Of a DNA stretch of 64,000 nt, positions 1 through 8,478 are shown piece after piece. The number at the start of each line of letters is the position of its first letter. Position 1 is the stretch's first letter. The stretch is from Rhodopseudomonas pentothenatexigens. GTDB taxonomy: Bacteria; Pseudomonadota; Alphaproteobacteria; Rhizobiales; Xanthobacteraceae. The translations under genes and the position numbers were made by a program. Below the pieces are notes generated by a model. The model worked only from the letters and a program-made list of their open reading frames with translations, had not been told where the DNA came from and searched no databases. Where the stretch lies: positions 1-64,000 of the forward strand of contig NZ_UFQQ01000015.1 in the NCBI RefSeq assembly GCF_900218015.1. Reading direction: 5' to 3'.

Positions 1-621
1 TGGGGCTACGCCGTGCAGGGCGCTCTGTCGCTCAAGAACCTGCCGACCGGCCCCGGCGACAGCATCAACATCACGGCGACCTACTCGAACGGCGCCAGCC
101 GGTACGTGCTGGGCGGCGTGAGCCCGAACTCGTTCGCGATCTACGGCAACAACTCGGTGCCGGGTACCTACCAGAGCGTCGCGTTCGGCGTTGCGTCTGA
201 CGGCGTGTTCGCCGGCACCAACAACCTGAACGGCACCGGCATCGAAAAGACCAATGCCTGGGGCGTCCGTGGTGCGTTCAACCACAACTGGAGCCCGTAC
301 TGGTCGACCTCGCTGTTCGGATCGTACACCAAGATCGACTACAACGGCACCGCGACCGCTCTGATCTGCACCGGTCTGGGCGCCAACGTGGCCGGCTTCA
401 GCTGCAACCCGGACTTCGCGATCTCCCAGATCGGTACCGTCACCCGCTGGACTCCGGTCAAGGGTCTGACCCTGTCGGGCGAAGTGATGTACACCTATCT
501 GGACCAGGCCTCGACCGGCGTGCTGCCGCTGACCGCTGCGGCGACCAAGCCGGCCGCGTTCTACGAGTTCAAGGACCAGGGCGTCTGGAGCGGCAACCTC
601 CGCGTTCAGCGCAATTTCTGA
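1..621 (+). CDS. Porin, C-terminal part (5' end outside window)
   Basis: This is the C-terminal 206 residues of an outer-membrane porin, open from the first base of the window. The sequence alternates short aromatic and polar beta-strands with Gly/Asn-rich turns and ends in Arg-Asn-Phe. A terminal Phe is the usual outer-membrane insertion signal recognised by BamA. The fragment has two Cys (in ICTGL and FSCNP), which is common in the alphaproteobacterial Porin_2 family that forms trimeric 16-strand general diffusion pores. The start and signal peptide lie upstream and cannot be judged. A strong terminator follows the stop within 60 bases, so this is the end of its transcript. The family call is from overall pattern and not from an alignment. 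Confidence 0.85.
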   Translation, partial: WGYAVQGALSLKNLPTGPGDSINITATYSNGASRYVLGGVSPNSFAIYGNNSVPGTYQSVAFGVASDGVFAGTNNLNGTGIEKTNAWGVRGAFNHNWSPYWSTSLFGSYTKIDYNGTATALICTGLGANVAGFSCNPDFAISQIGTVTRWTPVKGLTLSGEVMYTYLDQASTGVLPLTAAATKPAAFYEFKDQGVWSGNLRVQRNF

Positions 622-650
622 TCCTCGCTTCCAAAGCGATCATCGACCAA

Positions 651-677
651 CCCCGGCGGGCAACCGCCGGGGTTTTT
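651..677 (+). terminator. Rho-independent terminator of the porin gene
   Basis: The stem CCCCGGCGG / CCGCCGGGG is followed directly by a T-run (TTTTTCTTT), 30 bases after the porin stop codon. This is a textbook intrinsic terminator. Confidence 0.85.
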
Positions 678-904
678 CTTTGCGGGCGGAGACGATCTGA
701 TTGATTCCGGCTGTCAGCTGACCGACTGCACAAACGCAAGTTCGGATCTGAAGACGCGCTCGGCTCAGCGCATCGTTATCAGCAGAGTTCGTCCCTTCTG
801 CTCGCCACAGGTCTGTTTTCGCGCATCAGTGCGGATATCGGCTGTCGATGGGCGGTACTCATTGAGTAAATTACCTGTTGTAGTCAGGCAAAATACTCAT
901 ATAC

Positions 905-1008
905 TTATGAGCAAGGTCAGCGGGTGATCGGTGACCGTCGAAGGAGAAGATTTCGATTCCTTCATGAGACCTCCAGGAAACCTCCGGCAATGCCCTGCCG
1001 GAGGTTTT
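905..1008 (+). ncRNA. Candidate small RNA ending in an intrinsic terminator
   Basis: No ORF explains the hairpin AAACCTCCGGCA / TGCCGGAGGTTT at 978-1005, followed by TTTTCGCTTTT. It lies about 100 bases downstream of an AT-rich, palindrome-bearing segment that could be a promoter. A short untranslated transcript is one explanation. A leftover terminator from a lost gene is another. The 5' end given is only a guess. Confidence 0.25.
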
Positions 1009-1351
1009 CGCTTTTGCAAGGCCAGCGACGGCCGGCCAGCACCTCCGGCACACGGACCGGTCGACGACCGTTATCGGCGCGGACCAGCCTTGCAAACACA
1101 GCATGCCACCCGCCTCGCTTAACTCGGACGTCTTCGGCATCGGCGGTCAATTCATGCGACGGAGTTTGATTGAGGAATCAAACAGCTGCCGAATAGCGCT
1201 GTGCCGGATGCGGCGATCAGATGCCGCGCAGGGCGCCCTTCCCGGGCTGCGCGCATGCCTCCTTCGCCATAGGTTGCATGGTTCTTTTCGTCACAGCGAC
1301 TAGACGAATCGCATCAATCCCCTGGCCGCTCCTAGCAAGAAAGAGTCGTTG

Positions 1352-2911
1352 ATGGTCAACGCCGAGCGCATCCTTGCTCCCCACCTCCGCTCCAAGGTCA
1401 TGACCGCAGCCGATGCGGCCGCGCTGATCCCGTCCGGCGCCCATGTCGGCATGAGCGGCTTCACCGGGGCCGGCTATCCCAAGCTGCTGCCGCTGGCGCT
1501 CGCCGAACGCATCAACGCGCATCACGCCCGCGGCCAGAAGTTCAAGGTCAGCGTCTGGACCGGCGCCTCCACCGCGCCCGAGCTCGATGGCGCGCTGGCC
1601 AAGGTCGACGGCATCGAAATGCGGCTGCCGTATCAATCCGATCCGACCTGCCGCAAACGCATCAACGCCGGGCGGATGGAGTACATCGACATCCATCTGT
1701 CGCACGTCGCCCAGCACGCCTGGTTCGGCTTCCTCGGCAAGCTCGACATCGCGGTCGTCGAAGTCGCCGGCATCCGCGAGGACGGCAGCCTGATCCCGTC
1801 GTCGTCGATCGGCAACAACAAGACCTGGCTGGATCTCGCCGACAAGGTGATCCTCGAGGTCAACGCCTGGCAGGACATCCGCCTCGAAGGCATGCACGAC
1901 GTGTACTACGGCACCCAACTGCCGCCGAACCGCAAGCCGATCCCGATCGTCGCCTCCGGCGATCGAATCGGCGAGCAGTATCTGCGCTGCGACCCGGCCA
2001 AGATCGTCGCGATCGTCGAGACCAACCTGCCCGACCGCAACTCGGCATTTTCGCCGCCCGACGACATGTCGCAGGCGATCGCCGGCCACATCCTGGATTT
2101 TCTCGGCCACGAGGTGAAGAAGGGTCGGCTGCCGCATAACCTGCTGCCGCTGCAATCGGGCGTCGGCAATGTCGCCAACGCGGTAATGGCCGGGCTCGAA
2201 GACGGGCCGTTCGAAAATCTCACCGCCTATACCGAAGTGCTGCAGGACGGCATGTTGCACCTGTTGCGCAAGGGCAAGCTGACCCACGCCTCGGCGACCG
2301 CGCTGTCGCTGTCGCCCGACGGCTACGATGAATTCCTGCGCAATCTCGACTTCTATCGCGAGCGGATCGTGCTGCGGCAGCAGGAGATCTCCAACCACCC
2401 GGAGGTGATCCGCCGGCTCGGCGTAATCGCTATGAACGGCATGATCGAGGCCGACATCTACGGCAACGTCAACTCGACCCACGTGATGGGTACCAGCATC
2501 ATGAACGGCATCGGGGGCTCCGGCGACTTCGCCCGAAACAGTTTCCTGTCGTTCTTCATGACACCGTCGGCCGCAAAAGGCGGCAAGATCTCCTGTATTG
2601 TGCCGATGGCCTCGCACGTCGACCATACCGAGCACGACGTCCAGGTGATCGTGACCGAGCAGGGTCTCGCCGATCTGCGCGGCCTGTCGCCGAAGCAGCG
2701 CGCCAAGGTAATCATCGAGAACTGCGCACACCCGACCTTCCGGCCGGCGCTGAAGGAGTATTTCAAGCGCGCGCTGGAATATTCGCCGGGCCTCCACACC
2801 CCGCACATTCTAGACGAAGCGCTGACCTTCCTGCCGAACTGGATGGCCAACAAGGCCGCCCGCGAGGCCTGGCGCGACGACGCCGTGGTGCAGGCCGACG
2901 CCTGGCGGTAG
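1352..2911 (+). CDS. Acetyl-CoA hydrolase/CoA-transferase family protein (succinate CoA-transferase type)
   Basis: This 519-residue protein of the Ach1/AarC/ScpC family moves CoA between acyl-CoAs (acetyl-, propionyl- or succinyl-CoA) and free acids through a glutamyl-CoA intermediate. Seen in sequence: the N-terminal motif SGFTGAGYPK, and the segment YTEVLQDG with Glu-295, which matches the position of the catalytic Glu-294 known for Acetobacter AarC. The C-terminal segment has the repeated Gly-rich motif IGGSGDFARN. Length is typical for the family. The ATG at 1352 is chosen over an adjacent in-frame TTG at 1349. It is monocistronic by spacing. Exact substrates cannot be told from sequence; acetate or succinate exchange in central metabolism is likely. 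Confidence 0.9.
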   Translation: MVNAERILAPHLRSKVMTAADAAALIPSGAHVGMSGFTGAGYPKLLPLALAERINAHHARGQKFKVSVWTGASTAPELDGALAKVDGIEMRLPYQSDPTCRKRINAGRMEYIDIHLSHVAQHAWFGFLGKLDIAVVEVAGIREDGSLIPSSSIGNNKTWLDLADKVILEVNAWQDIRLEGMHDVYYGTQLPPNRKPIPIVASGDRIGEQYLRCDPAKIVAIVETNLPDRNSAFSPPDDMSQAIAGHILDFLGHEVKKGRLPHNLLPLQSGVGNVANAVMAGLEDGPFENLTAYTEVLQDGMLHLLRKGKLTHASATALSLSPDGYDEFLRNLDFYRERIVLRQQEISNHPEVIRRLGVIAMNGMIEADIYGNVNSTHVMGTSIMNGIGGSGDFARNSFLSFFMTPSAAKGGKISCIVPMASHVDHTEHDVQVIVTEQGLADLRGLSPKQRAKVIIENCAHPTFRPALKEYFKRALEYSPGLHTPHILDEALTFLPNWMANKAAREAWRDDAVVQADAWR

Positions 2912-2932
2912 GGACCGACTACGTCCCTCTCG

Positions 2933-3014
2933 CGTCATTGCGAGCGAAGCGAAGCAATCCAAAGCTCGGTGCACTGAGCTGGATTGCTTCGTCGCTTCGC
3001 TCCTGGCACCGACG
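2933..3014. repeat. Dispersed palindromic repeat, type beginning CGTCATTGCGAGCG
   Basis: About 82 bases form a long inverted repeat: the left arm reads CGAAGCGAAGCAATCCA and the right arm TGGATTGCTTCGTCGCTTCG. The outer right end is degenerate (TCCTGGCACCGACG where a perfect arm would read TCCTCGCAATGACG). It sits between the convergent CoA-transferase and acyltransferase genes, the usual place for such REP-like elements. Confidence 0.8.
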
Positions 3015-3029
3015 AGAAGCAAACTTTGA

Positions 3030-4085
3030 TTATTCAGCCGGCTGCAATCCGGCGGTCTTCCTCCGAGGAGCGATCCAGAATGCGTCGGGTCGCTCGAACA
3101 GGAAGGTCGCCCCGCTCTTGACCGCCAGCTTCCAGATGATCAGCGCACCGATGACCCCGGCGACGTTCACGGCGATTGCAATCACGCCGACATCGAGAAA
3201 CGGTGCGAACTTCAGCAGCAGCGTGCGACTGACGGCCATCGGCAGGAAGAACGCCAGATAGATCACGATCGAATGCTCGCCGCAGAACCGCAGGCCGTCG
3301 AGCCAGCGCCTCTCGGCGAGCAGCGTGCCCGCCGTGATGATCGCGCAGGCGCCGGCGAGGCCGAGCAGCAGCGAGACCAGCGGCAGGTCCGCCCAGCCGA
3401 GAGATACGATCGCGGCGTTGATCGCCACCCACAATATCAGCCCTCCGAGCGCCAGCGCCGGCCGGGCACGGGCCGTGTCCGACAGCGCGAACACCTGCCG
3501 GGCGAACAGATAGCCGGTGTAGAAATAGAAGAACTTGCCGCAGAACTCGTCGGGCACCATCCACCCGGTGGAAACGTGCAGCGATTCCAGCAGCGCCGCG
3601 GTTCCCCAGACGAGCAGCGGCGACAGCCGCCGCGTCAGCTTGGTGACGACGAAGAAGATCGGCAGCAGATAGATGAACCACAGCGTGCCGAACGGATCGA
3701 TGAACGACAGCGCGTACAGCTTGGCGACTCCGGCCCAGCCGATCTCGGCGGCGAAGCTCGGCGCCTTGAAGGCGAACTGGATCGTCACCCACAGCACGTA
3801 GAAGTAAGCGAAATGCACCACCTTGCGGTCGAGATAGGTGCGCCAGTCGCGGTCGATCACCACCGCCAGAAACAGGCCGGAGATCAGGAAGAAGTCCGGC
3901 ATCCGGAACGGACGGGCGAACTCCACCACGTAATGCATGAAACTGGTCTGGCCGGCGGCGGCCTCCACGCCCAGCACCGAGTGCATCATCACCACCATGA
4001 TGATGCAGATCCCCTTCGCATAGTCGACCCAGTCGACGCGGTCGCCGTGCATGCGGGCCGGAGCATATGTGCCGTTCGCAGTCAT
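3030..4085 (-). CDS. Acyltransferase family 3 membrane protein (OafA/OpgC-like)
   Basis: This 351-residue integral membrane protein has about ten hydrophobic helices. The N-terminus, RVDWVDYAKGICIIMVVMMH, carries the Asp-x-x-K-G-I-x-I-x-x-V-x-x-H pattern of acyltransferase family 3. In that family the His takes part in moving acyl groups onto carbohydrates or other envelope molecules. A second family feature is MPDFFLISGLFLA near residue 70 (Phe-Phe-x-x-S-G-[FL]). The substrate is unknown; periplasmic glucans, lipopolysaccharide and modified lipids are all possible. It is convergent with the CoA-transferase gene and divergent from hrpB. The ATG at 4085 is the only good start. Confidence 0.8.
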   Translation of the reverse strand: MTANGTYAPARMHGDRVDWVDYAKGICIIMVVMMHSVLGVEAAAGQTSFMHYVVEFARPFRMPDFFLISGLFLAVVIDRDWRTYLDRKVVHFAYFYVLWVTIQFAFKAPSFAAEIGWAGVAKLYALSFIDPFGTLWFIYLLPIFFVVTKLTRRLSPLLVWGTAALLESLHVSTGWMVPDEFCGKFFYFYTGYLFARQVFALSDTARARPALALGGLILWVAINAAIVSLGWADLPLVSLLLGLAGACAIITAGTLLAERRWLDGLRFCGEHSIVIYLAFFLPMAVSRTLLLKFAPFLDVGVIAIAVNVAGVIGALIIWKLAVKSGATFLFERPDAFWIAPRRKTAGLQPAE

Positions 4086-4254
4086 GGTTGTTCCCGTCTG
4101 ATGCGGCTCGGACGCATCTTCGGCACGATCGGTTGCGTTAGTGTTGCGCGGATCAAGGAATGTGCCGGGTTTGGTGGATTGTGATCGCCGCGGCGGTTTT
4201 GCCGCCGATTATGGTTTCTGTTAACCAACCGCGCTGTTCAGCTCCGAGTGATCC

Positions 4255-6852
4255 TTGCCCACAATCTTCGACACGCCGCTTCCCATCGACGACGCCCTCG
4301 GTGACCTGACGTCCGCGCTCGCGGCCGGCAGCACCGCGGTGCTGGTGGCGCCGCCGGGCGCCGGCAAGACCACGCGGGTGCCGCTGGCGCTGCTCGATGC
4401 GCCGTGGCTGAAGGGGCAGAAGATAATTGTGCTGGAGCCGCGACGGATCGCCGCCCGCGCCAGCGCCGAGCGGATGGCCAGGACGCTGGGCGAGAGCGCC
4501 GGTGAGACCGTGGGCTACCGCGTCCGGTTCGGCTCCAAGGTGTCGCGCAAGACCCGGATCGAGGTCGTCACCGAAGGCATCTTTACTCGCCAGATCCTGG
4601 ACGATCCGGAACTCCACGGCGTCGGGGCGGTGCTGTTCGACGAATTTCACGAGCGCTCGCTCGACGCGGATCTCGGCCTGGCGCTGGCCCGCGACGCCCA
4701 GCAGGGCCTGCGCGAAGACCTGCGCATTCTGGTGATGTCGGCAACCATCGACGGCGCCCGCGTCGCCCGGTTGCTCGGCGATGCGCCGGTGGTCGAGAGC
4801 CTCGGCCGGGCGTTTCCGGTCGAGACCCGCTATCTCGGCCGGAAGGCCGATGCGCCGCTGGAGCGGCAGATGGCCGAGGCGATCGCGCAGGCGCTGCGCG
4901 GCGAGCCCGGCTCGGTGCTGGCGTTTCTGCCCGGTGCCGCCGAGATCCGCCGCACCGAGACGATGCTGGCCGAGCGGGTGCACGATCCGGCGGTCGAGAT
5001 CGTGCCGCTGTTTGGCGCGCTCGACGCCGCGGTTCAGGATCGCGCCATCCAGCCTGCGCCGAAGGGCCAGCGCAAAGTGGTGCTGGCGACCTCGATCGCC
5101 GAGACCTCGCTGACCATCGAGGGCGTGCGGATCGTGGTCGATTGCGGACTGTCGCGGGTGCCGCGCTACGAGCCGGATCTCGGCCTGACCCGGCTGGAGA
5201 CGGTAAGGGCGTCTCGCGCCGCGGTCGACCAGCGCCGCGGCCGTGCCGGCCGTACCGAACCCGGCGTCTGCTACCGGCTGTGGGACGAGCCGCAGACCGC
5301 CTCGCTGCCGGCCTATACGCAGCCGGAAATCCTGTCCGCCGATCTGTCGTCACTGCTGCTCGATCTCGCCCAATGGGGGGTTGCCGATCCGTCGTCGCTG
5401 GCCTTTCTCGATCCGCCGCCCCTCCCGGCGCTCAAGGAAGCCCGCGAGCTGCTCGGCGAGCTCGGCGCGCTCGACCCGGACGGGCGCATCACCGACGAGG
5501 GCCGCAGCCTGCGAGCGATGGCGCTGCCGCCACGGCTGGCACGGATGATCGTCGATGCCGCCCGCCACGGCTGCGCCGACGATGCCGCCGAAATCGCCGC
5601 GATCCTGACCGAGCGCGGGCTGGGCGGCGACAGCGTCGACCTCGACCATCGGCGCGACCAGTTTCGCCGCGATCGTTCGCAACGCGCCACGAGCGCGAAG
5701 CAAATGGCGCAGCGCTGGGCAAGGCAGGCGGACAATCGCGGCGCGACTTCACCCGCTTCGCCGCAAAACGCGGCACCCTCTTCTCCCTCCCCCCTTGCGG
5801 GGGAGGGTCGGGGTGGGGGGACAACGGGCACGGCTGCGGTTCGGAGCACCCCCACCCCCGACCCCTCCCCGCAAGGGGGAGGGGAGCTAAGTACCGGCGT
5901 CCTCCTCGCTTTCGCCTTCCCCGATCGCGTCGCTAAAACCCGCGGCAATGGCAGCTTCACGCTGGCCAACGGCCGCGGCGCGGCGATCGAACAGAGCTCT
6001 GCGCTGGCGCGCGCGCCGTATTTGGCGGTCGGCGAACTCACCGGCAGTGCCGCGCAGGGCCGGATCCTGCTGGCGGCGCCGATCACGTTCGCCGAGATCG
6101 AGCGGCATTTCGGCGATCAGATCACCGACGCCGACGAAGTGAGTTTCGACCGCGCCGCCATGACCCTGCGGGCCCGGCGGCGGCGCTCGCTGCACGCCAT
6201 CACGCTGGCCGAAACGCCGCTGGCGTTGACGCCCTCCGAACAGACCGCCCGCGTGCTCGCCGATGGTCTCGTCACGGCCGGGCTCGACCGCCTGCCGTGG
6301 TCGAAGCCGCTTCAGCAATGGCGTGGCCGGGTGCTCTTCCTGCGCAAGGCCGAAGGCGAACCGTGGCCGGACCTATCCGACGCCGCTCTGGCTGCGGCGC
6401 GCGAGACTTGGCTGGTGCCGGCGTTGTTCGACAAGACCGGGCTGAAGGATTTTTCTGCGTCCGACCTGTCGGACGCGCTGATGAACCTGCTGCCGTGGGA
6501 GCTGCGCGCCCGGCTCGACCGCGAAGCGCCGACGCATTTCGAAGCGCCGACCGGATCGAAACTGCCGATCGATTACGAGGCCGAACAGGGCCCGACCATC
6601 GCGGTGCGACTGCAGGAATTGTTCGGCCTCACCAGCCACCCCTCGGTTGCCGGTGGCGCGGTGCCTCTGGTGCTGGAACTGTTGTCGCCGGCGCATCGCC
6701 CGGTGCAGGTCACGCGCGACCTGCCGGGCTTCTGGCGTGGCTCCTATGCCGCGGTGCGGGCCGATCTGCGCGGTCGCTATCCGCGCCACCCCTGGCCCGA
6801 GGACCCCGCGTCGGCGCCGCCGACCCGCCGCGCCAAGCCGAAAGGCACCTGA
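4255..6852 (+). CDS. hrpB: ATP-dependent RNA helicase HrpB (with an in-frame repeat insertion)
   Basis: This is a DEAH-box helicase of 865 residues. Motif I is APPGAGKTT with Lys-38, motif II is DEFH at 129-132, motif III is MSAT, and motif VI is QRRGRAGR. The HrpB-specific C-terminal domain is present (LPWELRARLD, LPIDYEAEQGP, and a terminal PRHPWPEDP). The cellular role of HrpB is poorly defined. The TTG at 4255 is chosen because the encoded PTIFDTPLPIDDAL matches the usual family N-terminus and no ATG/GTG is in frame nearby. Residues about 510-544 are the translation of a palindromic repeat (5783-5886) and make the protein longer than the roughly 820 residues I expect for the family. The frame is kept through it. 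Confidence 0.92.
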   Translation: MPTIFDTPLPIDDALGDLTSALAAGSTAVLVAPPGAGKTTRVPLALLDAPWLKGQKIIVLEPRRIAARASAERMARTLGESAGETVGYRVRFGSKVSRKTRIEVVTEGIFTRQILDDPELHGVGAVLFDEFHERSLDADLGLALARDAQQGLREDLRILVMSATIDGARVARLLGDAPVVESLGRAFPVETRYLGRKADAPLERQMAEAIAQALRGEPGSVLAFLPGAAEIRRTETMLAERVHDPAVEIVPLFGALDAAVQDRAIQPAPKGQRKVVLATSIAETSLTIEGVRIVVDCGLSRVPRYEPDLGLTRLETVRASRAAVDQRRGRAGRTEPGVCYRLWDEPQTASLPAYTQPEILSADLSSLLLDLAQWGVADPSSLAFLDPPPLPALKEARELLGELGALDPDGRITDEGRSLRAMALPPRLARMIVDAARHGCADDAAEIAAILTERGLGGDSVDLDHRRDQFRRDRSQRATSAKQMAQRWARQADNRGATSPASPQNAAPSSPSPLAGEGRGGGTTGTAAVRSTPTPDPSPQGGGELSTGVLLAFAFPDRVAKTRGNGSFTLANGRGAAIEQSSALARAPYLAVGELTGSAAQGRILLAAPITFAEIERHFGDQITDADEVSFDRAAMTLRARRRRSLHAITLAETPLALTPSEQTARVLADGLVTAGLDRLPWSKPLQQWRGRVLFLRKAEGEPWPDLSDAALAAARETWLVPALFDKTGLKDFSASDLSDALMNLLPWELRARLDREAPTHFEAPTGSKLPIDYEAEQGPTIAVRLQELFGLTSHPSVAGGAVPLVLELLSPAHRPVQVTRDLPGFWRGSYAAVRADLRGRYPRHPWPEDPASAPPTRRAKPKGT
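5783..5886. repeat. Palindromic repeat inserted inside the hrpB reading frame
   Basis: Two G/C-homopolymer-rich arms, CTCCCTCCCCCCTTGCGGGG and its near-complement CCCTCCCCGCAAGGGGGAGG, flank about 30 bases of spacer. The element is translated in frame as SPSPLAGEGRGGG...TPTPDPSPQGGGE, a peptide signature I recognise from this repeat class in other genomes (recall, not a search). It falls between the conserved HrpB blocks ending at MAQRWARQ and starting at LLAFAFPDRVAKTRG. Confidence 0.85.
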
Positions 6853-6982
6853 GGCGCCGCCGGCATTAAGCTTTCGCTCACCGTTTTGGCCAAAAACAGC
6901 CAGGTGCATCGGGCGACGCGGTCGCGCCCGGCACCCGCGCGTGATCCAATCGCCGCGGCGTCTCGTTCCGTGAGTATGCGTC

Positions 6983-7498
6983 ATGCGTAGCATCCTGATT
7001 CTTGCCGGTGTAATGATCGGGCTCGGTCTCGCGATGGCCCAGCTTGCCGATCGGATCATGCCCGCCCCCGCACAAGCCCATGCCGCGACCCGCACCGCGG
7101 GCGTGGCGGCGGGCCCGGCCATCGCGATCCGCAGCGTGGCGATCAACAGCGATGCCCGCGGCCATTTCCGCACCGACGGTCGGATCGATGGCCAGCGCCT
7201 CACTTTCATGGTCGACACCGGCGCGTCGGTGGTGGCTCTGAACGAAAGCTCGGCGGCGCGGTTCGGTTTGCGGCCGTCGCGCAGCGACTACACCGCGCAG
7301 GTATCGACCGCGAACGGCCAGGTCAAAGCCGCGCGGGCGCGGATCGCGATGCTCGACATCGGCGGGCTGATCGTGCGCGACGTCGATGCGCTGGTGCTGC
7401 CGGACGAGGCGCTGTCGGAAAACCTGCTCGGCCTGTCGTATCTGTCGAAGCTGAAGCGCTTCGCCTATGCCGACGGCCGGATGGTGCTCGAACAATAG
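6983..7498 (+). CDS. Retropepsin-like clan AA aspartic protease (TIGR02281 type)
   Basis: This 171-residue protein has an N-terminal membrane anchor or signal (ILILAGVMIGLGLAMAQLA), then one aspartic protease half-domain. The catalytic motif is FMVDTGASVVALN (Asp-Thr-Gly), with the second family block ENLLGLSYLSKLKRF near the C-terminus. Such single-domain proteases are thought to act as dimers in the periplasm, facing out from the inner membrane. The substrate is unknown. ATG at 6983 puts the hydrophobic segment at residues 4-22. It lies 130 bases after hrpB on the same strand and may be cotranscribed. Confidence 0.85.
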   Translation: MRSILILAGVMIGLGLAMAQLADRIMPAPAQAHAATRTAGVAAGPAIAIRSVAINSDARGHFRTDGRIDGQRLTFMVDTGASVVALNESSAARFGLRPSRSDYTAQVSTANGQVKAARARIAMLDIGGLIVRDVDALVLPDEALSENLLGLSYLSKLKRFAYADGRMVLEQ

Positions 7499-7535
7499 GC
7501 CTCTTCTCGACGCACGCGCGGCGGTCGGCGCACCG

Positions 7536-8402
7536 TCAGCCGCGCTTCAGCATGTCCTTGGCTGCCAGCAATCCGCCACCGGCGATCAGCAGCGCCGCCA
7601 CTGCCAGTGCCGCGGTGGGACGGGCGTAACCGGCAACGATCAGGAAGGCGGTCGACAGCAGCGGCGTCGCATAGGACGCAGCGCCGAGCACGCGGATATC
7701 GCCGCGCTTCATGCCGATGTCCCAGGCATAGAACGCCGCACCGACCGGCCCGATGCCGAGCGCGACGATCGCCATCCATTGCAGCCCGCCGTCCGGCCAC
7801 ACCGTGGTTTCGATCAGTCCGTGCACCAGTGCAGCCAGCAGCGCGGTGGCCAGGCAGAACCCGGCGACCGCATCGGTCGGCACCGCGCTCAGCCGGCGCG
7901 ACAAGACCGAGTAGCTCGCCCACACGAATGCCGCCACGAATGCCGCAGCCAGCCCCGGCAGATACGCCCGCTCGATCGCCGCGCCGTTACCGGTGAACAG
8001 CAATACCGTGCCGGCAAGTCCGAGCAACGCGCCGGCGACATGATGCAGCTTCAGCCGCTCGCCCGGCAGCAGCGACGAGAACAGCACGATCAGCAGCGGC
8101 CACAGATAGTTCAGCAACCCGGCCTCGGCCGGCGGCGCCAGCCGCAGCGCCAGAAAATACAACGCGTGATATCCGAACAGCCCGCCGACGCCGACCGCCC
8201 ACACCAGCGGCGGCTGGCGCAGCGCGCGGATCGCGCCGGGACGCACGATCCACCCGACCGCCGCAGCCAGCGCGCCGATCGCGAATGTCATCGCCGCGAG
8301 CTGAAACGGCGGGATGGTGCCGGTCGCCACCGTCATCACCGCCAGCAGCGACCACATCAGGATCGCCGACAGCCCGATCAGTGTCGCAACGCGCGACGTC
8401 AT
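7536..8402 (-). CDS. DMT-superfamily (EamA) transporter, YddG-like
   Basis: This protein of about 288 residues has ten predicted helices and two EamA repeats, typical of drug/metabolite exporters. The N-terminal pattern (IGLSAILMWSLLAVMTVATG) and the mid-protein HALYFLALRLAPPAEAGLLN resemble the aromatic amino acid exporter YddG group. The substrate cannot be settled from sequence. ATG at 8402 is preferred, with AGGTG five bases upstream; a GTG at 8408 is the alternative. It follows phaB by 76 bases on the same strand, so it may share its transcript, though no functional link to PHB is evident. Confidence 0.8.
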   Translation of the reverse strand: MTSRVATLIGLSAILMWSLLAVMTVATGTIPPFQLAAMTFAIGALAAAVGWIVRPGAIRALRQPPLVWAVGVGGLFGYHALYFLALRLAPPAEAGLLNYLWPLLIVLFSSLLPGERLKLHHVAGALLGLAGTVLLFTGNGAAIERAYLPGLAAAFVAAFVWASYSVLSRRLSAVPTDAVAGFCLATALLAALVHGLIETTVWPDGGLQWMAIVALGIGPVGAAFYAWDIGMKRGDIRVLGAASYATPLLSTAFLIVAGYARPTAALAVAALLIAGGGLLAAKDMLKRG

Positions 8403-8478
8403 GCGCACACCTGATGGCAGAACCTTGCGACAGCGCGAACGACGCGCCGCGCGAGGATCGAAAGCCCGCCGGTGTGCC

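Larger units (their letters stand above)
622..1351. other. 730-base gap without a convincing gene
   Basis: Beyond the porin terminator I find no ORF with good codon use. The stretch holds a palindrome TACTCA-T-TGAGTA (856-868), a second one CTCATA-TACT-TATGAG (896-911), a terminator-like hairpin at 978-1008 and a perfect 8-4-8 palindrome GTTTGATT-GAGG-AATCAAAC (1164-1183). The last part should also contain the promoter of the CoA-transferase gene. AT-rich bases around 860-910 fit a promoter region. Confidence 0.6.

Noticed and set aside
1164-1183. FNR/FixK-type box (TTGAT-N4-ATCAA) upstream of the CoA-transferase gene
   Set aside because: The palindrome has TTGAT and ATCAA but with six bases between, not four, so it does not fit the FNR/FixK spacing.
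1217-2806. 529-codon minus-strand ORF opposite the CoA-transferase gene
   Set aside because: It is the shadow of a high-GC gene in the complementary frame; the plus-strand protein has clear catalytic motifs and the minus one shows no family pattern.
2933-3014. Transcription terminator of the CoA-transferase gene
   Set aside because: The long palindrome lacks a T-run and matches a dispersed repeat type, although it may still influence transcript ends.
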